From a virus, in the IMG/VR virus record IMGVR_UViG_3300005731_000408, positions 1-25,790 of that record: DNA of 25,790 nucleotides; one strand, 5' to 3'. Both the position numbers and the translations under genes were made by a program. The notes under the pieces are model-generated. The model was not told the origin of the DNA. It searched no databases and worked only from the letters and a program-made list of their open reading frames with translations. Of this stretch, positions 21,589-25,790 are shown piece after piece (positions within the stretch are counted from its first letter, which is position 1; each line of letters starts with the position of its first letter).

Positions 21589-22368
21589 TTATGGCCGCAC
21601 TCGATCTAAGTGATATGCGAACCGCTTTGGAAACTCACGGTTTGCAGCTTTGGTGGCAGCTTTGCCGAACGCATATCGCTTACGATAGTCAGGCGCACCC
21701 TCGACAAAGATGAAGACCGCTTTGATCTTCTTACCAAGCCGCTGGTAGATACCGCGAGGCAATGCGTTGATGCCGCGATCTGCTTTGTTGCCGCGCGGGA
21801 CAAAAAACCTTGCTTTCCCTTGCTTCACGTTGCGGCGGCGCGAGTTGTTGGTCTCCGATAAAGTCGATTGCAGTCCGGCATGACGTTCTAGCTGCGATAA
21901 TATCCGAACAATGGTTGCGCCAGTAATGCCGCCATATCGATCCCGCCGATAACCGTAGGCTGGGATTGCAAACTCATTGGGTCGCATTACGCCAATGCGC
22001 CGCAGCCTCACTTCAAATGCTTTGGCTCGTCGTTTTCCACCTTCGATCTGTACCCGCAGATATTTGGCGGGCGCATTTCCTTTAGGCGAAAAGTCCTCGA
22101 TGTATAGGGCTGCAGTATGCTCGCCCACCTTGGCTTTGATCACGCGCGGTGAATTCCAAGTGTATTTCTTGGGACGATCAAACGAGCGCCTGATCTTGTT
22201 CGTTTCTGCCCTGCGCGCTGAAAAGATCGTATCGTTCAACGCATCTCGGATGACAAATGGGAGCTTGCGGCTTTCCAGTGCAGTGAGGCTCCCTTTTACC
22301 TCGTCTATGTTGTGAGCGACACTTAGACCCGCACCGGAATTGGAGCGCCGGACAATTGGTACTGCCAT
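21589..22368 (-). CDS. Tail-completion protein, gpZ-like
   Basis: A 259-residue protein. The core RKLPFVIRDALNDTIFSARR, then DRPKKYTWNSPRVIKAKVGE, PAKYLRVQIEGGKRRAKAFE, and the C-terminal FIFVEGAPDYRKRYAFGKAA resemble the prophage minor tail protein Z group (KLPFxxxxALNDT ... KYLxxQxEGGxR ... PxYRKRxxF). Lambda gpZ is needed for correct joining of tails to heads. I chose the ATG at 22366-22368, with GGATGGCGAG upstream; a TTG 39 codons further upstream would extend it without similarity to the family. Its location upstream of the terminase genes, away from the other tail genes, is unusual compared with lambda but seems shared by some alphaproteobacterial prophages. Confidence 0.65.
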   Translation of the reverse strand: MAVPIVRRSNSGAGLSVAHNIDEVKGSLTALESRKLPFVIRDALNDTIFSARRAETNKIRRSFDRPKKYTWNSPRVIKAKVGEHTAALYIEDFSPKGNAPAKYLRVQIEGGKRRAKAFEVRLRRIGVMRPNEFAIPAYGYRRDRYGGITGATIVRILSQLERHAGLQSTLSETNNSRRRNVKQGKARFFVPRGNKADRGINALPRGIYQRLGKKIKAVFIFVEGAPDYRKRYAFGKAATKAANREFPKRFAYHLDRVRP

Positions 22369-22386
22369 CACTCGCCATCCAACCTT

Positions 22387-22400
22387 CTGCAAATTTGCAG
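22387..22400. promoter_or_regulatory. 14-bp perfect palindrome
   Basis: CTGCAAATTTGCAG is a perfect 14-base palindrome about 20 bases upstream of the chosen start of the gpZ-like gene. It could be a protein-binding site controlling the packaging operon. A second, 10-base palindrome (AGCAATTGCT, 22481-22490) lies about 90 bases further upstream. Confidence 0.4.
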
Positions 22401-22524
22401 TTTTCCAGAGCCAGTATTGCACCGCATTACCAGTGCGCAGTTCATCGATCCGCTCCGCCTTTAACGCAAACGCGCCGCCGAGCAATTGCTGGGCAGCGCG
22501 TCTTTGAACCTTTTTTGTTATGCA

Positions 22525-22555
22525 ATTAGAACTTCAAACTTTGGTGACTCGTCAA
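22525..22555 (-). promoter_or_regulatory. Possible promoter for the packaging and head operon
   Basis: On the minus strand TTGACG (22555-22550) and TCTAAT (22530-22525) each match sigma70 hexamers at five of six positions. The 19-base spacer is longer than ideal. It lies in the 193-base gap between the upstream gene and the gpZ-like gene, the first sizeable gap before the long run of structural genes. It may need an activator. Confidence 0.3.
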
Positions 22556-22561
22556 CACCCC

Positions 22562-23131
22562 TCAACCCACTTTTTTCACTGCGCATGCCCAAGGCTGGCG
22601 CGAAACCCTTGGTGAGTGCGGGATATGGTCCTCCAAATTATTTTCAAGAAATTGCGCCAGAGCGTCCAATGCATCCCACCATGCCTCATATTGTGCCCTA
22701 GCCCGCTTCATTTCGTGCGGCGGCGTGCCATCCCAATCATAAATGATGTGTTTGGAGCCATCTGATAGCTTGATGGTAGCCGGATGCCCACCGCGTCCAA
22801 TGCGGGCCACCTTCTTTCCCGCGCCCTCTTCATACCAATCAGGCCGCGTCCCCTTGAGCCCATGGGCAAGCACCAAAGCCGGGGCTGGTTGTTCTGATGC
22901 CATGATCGCATCATAGGTGCTAAACGCATCCATGTGGCAGTTTTTGGCGATCAATCCCTCAACCACACCATCTTGGATCATCTGACCATATTCCTGTACT
23001 TGGCCGATTGCCCCTTGGCCAGACGAATACCCCAGCATGCGAATATCACTTCCAGCCCTTGCCCTCGCCACTTGCTGGTCGATCAGCGCCCACTGCACCA
23101 AGTTTTCAATATCAATTATCTTTTTGGCCAT
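22562..23131 (-). CDS. Conserved phage protein of unknown function
   Basis: A 189-residue soluble protein. Visible features are an N-terminal DIENLVQWALIDQQVARARA, a central ALVLAHGLKGTRPDWYEEGA, and a C-terminal half with KRARAQYEAWWDALDALAQF, then LEDHIPHSPRVSRQPW. I recognise this combination (HxxxGxRPDW ... YxxWWDALxxLAxxL ... PxxPW) from uncharacterised proteins of alphaproteobacterial prophages, usually close to the packaging genes, but no function is known to me. The start codon lies in GGTGAAAATATGG, a weak ribosome site. It stands alone between the replication genes and the packaging operon. Confidence 0.65.
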   Translation of the reverse strand: MAKKIIDIENLVQWALIDQQVARARAGSDIRMLGYSSGQGAIGQVQEYGQMIQDGVVEGLIAKNCHMDAFSTYDAIMASEQPAPALVLAHGLKGTRPDWYEEGAGKKVARIGRGGHPATIKLSDGSKHIIYDWDGTPPHEMKRARAQYEAWWDALDALAQFLENNLEDHIPHSPRVSRQPWACAVKKVG

Positions 23132-23332
23132 ATTTTCACCGTCAGGAGGGTAGGAATGTAGAAGGAGGCTAGAACGCCCATATTTTCAAAAGTTGCTGCG
23201 CTTTATCTCTTTGTTTTCATTCACTTTTCTTTCTTTCATTAGGAATATAGGGAGGATAGGGAGTATAAAAGTCGTGTGACGCATATGAATCTGTGTTTCC
23301 CCCACACCCCAAAAGGTCACTCACATGTACGC

Positions 23333-23347
23333 GGGTAACGATTACCC
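23333..23347. promoter_or_regulatory. Perfect dyad in the intergenic region
   Basis: GGGTAA-CGA-TTACCC is an inverted repeat with 6-base arms and a 3-base centre. It is immediately followed by one of the purine/pyrimidine-biased repeats. It is a likely binding site for a dimeric protein (replication initiator or repressor). Confidence 0.45.
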
Positions 23348-23383
23348 TCCCTTGCCTCCCTGTCGCATGTAAATCGTTGAATA

Positions 23384-23444
23384 GAAAAGAGAAAACGAAG
23401 GACGGTAAGGAAAGCTAGGCTCCGTGTTGCCTCCCTTGCGTCCT
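23384..23444 (-). terminator. Possible terminator after primase-helicase gene
   Basis: On the minus strand AGGACG (23444-23439) pairs with CGTCCT (23404-23399), and the next AAGG and CCTT also pair across a small internal loop. A T-rich stretch (TCGTTTTCTCTTTTC) follows. It begins eleven bases beyond the primase-helicase stop. The loop is large, so the call is moderate at best. Confidence 0.4.
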
Positions 23445-23455
23445 GATTTTGGGCG

Positions 23456-25183
23456 CTATTTGGGATCGAAGTCTGGATCCAGCTCGCCATCTTCGCGCTC
23501 TCTTTGGATAAATTCGGGCTTCAACCGGATGCCGACATATTTCATCAGCCCGGATTTCTTTTGTTTCGACGCACCACGGCTTTCAGCTTGATCAGGCAAT
23601 CGCCGCTGGAATGTTGGTTGATGGAAGGGAGACCACCCCTGTTCATCCTTAATGCGATCATAGGCGGCATAGATCTCGCCCGGCGCCATCATGTCGTTTT
23701 CATCGCCAGTGAAGTCGCAGCAATTGTCCAAAAACGCACCAATTGGGTTACTGTCTTCCCGATATTCTTTGGTGGCATTGAGCACCTCATCAGGCGGATT
23801 TAGGCCCTCTTCAAAGTAGCTAAGAGCGCCCTGCACCAACCAATTGAATATCCCTTCGCGCTCATCCCAAAGCTTGCGCCCTAACATCTTGTCAACACGC
23901 TCCTTGGGCAGCTGCACCGCCCACGGCACCAACAAGACACGCCGCCAAATGCCGTTGTCATCATTGTGGATTTGCGGCTTGTGGTTGCCCGAAATGATCA
24001 ACTTGAAGTCGGGATATATCTCGTTGAATTCTTTGTTGAGTTGGCGGATCAATATCGGCTCATCTGAGGTCAATGATTTGATCATAGCCTCTTTGAATTT
24101 CATGTTGCTTTCCGGCTCGGAGGCACGGACTAAACGCGAACCGGGTAAGCGCACGAGGTCCGGAGTGGCGTCACTGCCCTTGCGTTTCTGGTCGCCTGCG
24201 AGGGTCTCAATCGGCACCGTTGTTGAATAGTCATCAAGTATCCGGCAAACGATATCAACCAAGGTTGATTTGCCATTGCGGCCACCACCGTGGAAGAATG
24301 CAAACACCTGCTCATGCGTCAGCCCGGTGATGCAATAACCCATATAGCGCTGTATGAAGCGCCGGATCTCGTCAGATGGCTGCATCTCTTCAAGAAAAGC
24401 GTCAAATAGCGGCGCAGTGGCGTCGGGATCATAGTTTACAGGCACCATTTTGGTCAGAAACTGCTCCTGGTCGTGGTCGCCCAATTTGACGTCCCACACC
24501 TTTTTGTCGCCCGCCAGATGCTCTTTGAACTCAAGTGTTCCGTTCGCGCAATTCACCAGCAATGGGTTTTCATCCATCTTGGCCAATTCACGTGTGATGT
24601 ACGGTTGCGCCTCTTGCAGCATATTGTCGATTTTCGAAGAACCGGCTGATGATTTCGCATGCTTTTGGCGCGAGGATCTGCGCGACACCAACGCCTTGCG
24701 CACCTGATCAGCTTCAGATCGCAATATCCGCAACTCGGATAGACGTTTCTTGTCCTCTTCGGATCGATCATCGGACTTCATAGAATCCAGCCGAGCAAAC
24801 TCTTCTTTGGTGTCTTCCTCTTCTTGCAGTGTGCGCTTTTCAAACGCCAAGTGTTCGATCAGAAAACGCTCATTGGCGATGCGCTCTGCTGTGTCGTGGC
24901 ACAAGCGCCGGATCTGCGATTTGTGTTCATCCCACTTCCAGCGTTTGCTGTCATAAATGTGGAAGCCAACGTTAGGCACATGCAAAACAGTGTCACGGTA
25001 TCGGGCGAGAAAACGTCGACCGTTTCCAATGTCTGTCTCCGGCTCTTTGGCCGTGATCTCCAATATTGGATCGGCCTCCAACAGATCAGCGCGCCGATCT
25101 TCGGGCTTTGCTTTCATGTCAGGTTGCGGGATTGGCTCAATCTCAATTGCGCCCTCAATTGCGTCGCGGATCTCATTGCCCAT
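23456..25183 (-). CDS. D5/P4-family primase-helicase (SF3 helicase)
   Basis: A 575-residue phage replication protein of the P4-type primase C-terminal family. Residues 190-290 form the D5_N-like region (PLLVNCANGTLEF ... EEMQPSDEIRRFIQRYMGYC). The SF3 helicase follows: Walker A GGGRNGKST at 299-307, a Walker B-like segment around 349-358 (SRLVRASEPE), motif C LIISGNHKP around 395-403, and candidate arginine fingers in GIWRRVLLVPW. A charged helical segment at about 112-170 (EEEDTKEEFARLDSM) looks like a coiled coil. I chose the third of three consecutive ATGs (25181-25183), six bases after GGGAG. The gene overlaps the Toprim gene by eleven bases, so both likely act together in initiating phage DNA replication. 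Confidence 0.88.
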   Translation of the reverse strand: MGNEIRDAIEGAIEIEPIPQPDMKAKPEDRRADLLEADPILEITAKEPETDIGNGRRFLARYRDTVLHVPNVGFHIYDSKRWKWDEHKSQIRRLCHDTAERIANERFLIEHLAFEKRTLQEEEDTKEEFARLDSMKSDDRSEEDKKRLSELRILRSEADQVRKALVSRRSSRQKHAKSSAGSSKIDNMLQEAQPYITRELAKMDENPLLVNCANGTLEFKEHLAGDKKVWDVKLGDHDQEQFLTKMVPVNYDPDATAPLFDAFLEEMQPSDEIRRFIQRYMGYCITGLTHEQVFAFFHGGGRNGKSTLVDIVCRILDDYSTTVPIETLAGDQKRKGSDATPDLVRLPGSRLVRASEPESNMKFKEAMIKSLTSDEPILIRQLNKEFNEIYPDFKLIISGNHKPQIHNDDNGIWRRVLLVPWAVQLPKERVDKMLGRKLWDEREGIFNWLVQGALSYFEEGLNPPDEVLNATKEYREDSNPIGAFLDNCCDFTGDENDMMAPGEIYAAYDRIKDEQGWSPFHQPTFQRRLPDQAESRGASKQKKSGLMKYVGIRLKPEFIQREREDGELDPDFDPK

Positions 25184-25790
25184 CATCATCTCCCACCAAC
25201 ATGTCATTAAAGTCCTTGCCCGGCGCTGCATCGGCAATTCTGGCCACCAAGCCGGGTCGCAGCGCCATGGCGCGCCTGCCGCACCGCAGTAGCTTTTTTT
25301 CCGTCGCGGCGCTGTCGCTGTCCGCATCCCGTAATATGATAAATTCCTTGCACCACTCAGGCGGCACAAAGGCTAGTGCGTCCAAATCTGGAATATCGTG
25401 GCGACGCGTGCCCGTTTCATCCATGCCCGTGGGACCAGCCATATTGCCCAAATTCACCCCGCACCAGTAGGCGGTGTTGGGCTGATACGCTTCTTGTAAT
25501 GCGGTCAGTGTAGTTTCTATGCCCTCACCCATTACCAATCGTTTGGGGCTTTTGGGCGTATATAGCCAGATCGCTCCACCCTTTTGCGAACCGCGCACTA
25601 TCTTGGAGGGCAATGGCTGGCCAGTGTTTGGATCATCGAGCAATCGCTTACCCTTCGGCTGGCTGGCGTCGAGATAGGTCATATGCACCGCACCAAGCTT
25701 GCCATCAGGCAACATAATCGCACCGATCATGGCCGGACATGTGTCGATCACTTGCCATTCGACCTTGCTACCAATCTTCACTTGGCAGCG
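25173..25790 (-). CDS. Toprim-domain primase, 3' part (runs off the window)
   Basis: The C-terminal 205 or so residues of a primase; the frame stays open to the right edge, so the N-terminus (possibly with a zinc finger) lies outside. The part seen begins with a region matching the segment before Toprim in phage primases (GAIMLPDGKLGAVHMTYLDA, then GKRLLDD). The Toprim core follows: LVMGEGIETTLTAL with the conserved Glu, and FIILRDADSDSAATEKKLL with DxD. The end is GKDFNDMLVGDDDGQ, a common tail (KDFNDML) of these proteins. It synthesises primers for phage DNA replication together with the following SF3 helicase. An internal GTG at 25779-25781 should not be taken as the start. Confidence 0.85.
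   Translation of the reverse strand, partial: RCQVKIGSKVEWQVIDTCPAMIGAIMLPDGKLGAVHMTYLDASQPKGKRLLDDPNTGQPLPSKIVRGSQKGGAIWLYTPKSPKRLVMGEGIETTLTALQEAYQPNTAYWCGVNLGNMAGPTGMDETGTRRHDIPDLDALAFVPPEWCKEFIILRDADSDSAATEKKLLRCGRRAMALRPGLVARIADAAPGKDFNDMLVGDDDGQ

Larger units (their letters stand above)
23132..23455. other. Intergenic region with purine-rich repeats and dyad: candidate origin or regulatory region
   Basis: The largest gap in the window, 324 bases without a supportable gene. It holds several purine-rich repeats related to TAGGGAGGA. On the plus strand they lie at 23143-23172, 23241-23263 and 23397-23419. On the minus strand they lie at 23342-23365 (GGGAGGCAAGGGAGGGTAA) and 23427-23445 (GCAAGGGAGGCAA). 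A perfect dyad GGGTAACGATTACCC lies at 23333-23347, and the 11-mer CCATATTTTCA occurs at 23128-23138 and 23178-23188, exactly 50 bases apart. Such clusters next to a P4/D5-type primase-helicase fit a replication origin; a regulatory role is the alternative. Confidence 0.45.

Noticed and set aside
22369-22485. TTG-initiated 39-codon extension of the gpZ-like gene
   Set aside because: No clear ribosome site, no similarity to the family's N-terminus, and it contains a perfect palindrome better explained as a regulatory site; kept as an alternative only.
23116-23181. 21-codon open frame (starting MGVLASFYIPTLL) upstream of the unknown-function gene
   Set aside because: It could be a leader peptide, but its start arises from an 11-base duplication, there is no ribosome site, and 21 codons are easily open by chance.
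1-25790. tRNA genes, CRISPR arrays, insertion sequences and attachment sites
   Set aside because: I found no cloverleaf-like sequence, regularly spaced repeat array, transposase or integrase-linked repeat; the prophage ends seem to lie outside the window.

Overview
The window is the morphogenesis half of a tailed, siphovirus-type (lambda-like) prophage or phage genome. No chromosomal housekeeping gene, integrase or early repressor lies inside it. The tail-tip cluster (tape measure, a 213-residue conserved protein, a DUF2163-like protein, a DUF6950/NlpC-P60-like protein and a large gpJ-like tip protein) is the arrangement seen in alphaproteobacterial siphophages and gene transfer agents. An alphaproteobacterial host is therefore the best inference. 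Base composition looks balanced by eye and no ribosomal or tRNA gene is present, so a finer host call is not supported.

Almost everything is transcribed leftward (minus strand), so gene order runs from high to low coordinates. At the right edge lie the end of a Toprim-domain primase gene and a D5/P4-type primase-helicase. A 324-base intergenic region follows, with purine-rich repeats, a dyad and a possible terminator (23132-23455). Next come a conserved protein of unknown function, a gpZ-like tail-completion protein, and the packaging and head block: small terminase, GpA-type large terminase, gpW-position DUF6148-like protein, portal, S49 protease with a nested scaffold, decoration protein and Mu gpT-type major head protein. 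Small head-tail genes follow, including one of about 70 codons overlapping both neighbours. Then come the tail terminator, tail tube, G/GT tail assembly chaperones, tape measure and tail tip.

Downstream of the tip gene are three small tandem genes sharing an N-terminal motif, a collagen-repeat tail fibre, and a fibre-assembly-like protein. The left end holds lysis-type genes: a small membrane protein with a CCxxHD motif, a GH24 endolysin with a peptidoglycan-binding domain and C-terminal membrane segment, a holin-like protein, and a membrane/coiled-coil protein. One gene, a two-segment membrane protein at 1904-2140, runs on the plus strand with its own promoter and a dyad over its -10. It looks like a moron (an independently expressed cargo gene).

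The most notable signals are a -1 frameshift site (A AAA AAC) followed five bases later by a perfect 10-bp stem at the G/T junction; an in-frame internal start with AGGAG in the protease gene, as in lambda C/Nu3; the tandem SKPG-motif genes; the plus-strand membrane gene sharing a CTAG stop tetranucleotide with its convergent neighbour; and the iteron-like region beside the primase-helicase. The genome is a clear mosaic: lambda-type packaging, Mu-type capsid and GTA-type tail tip.
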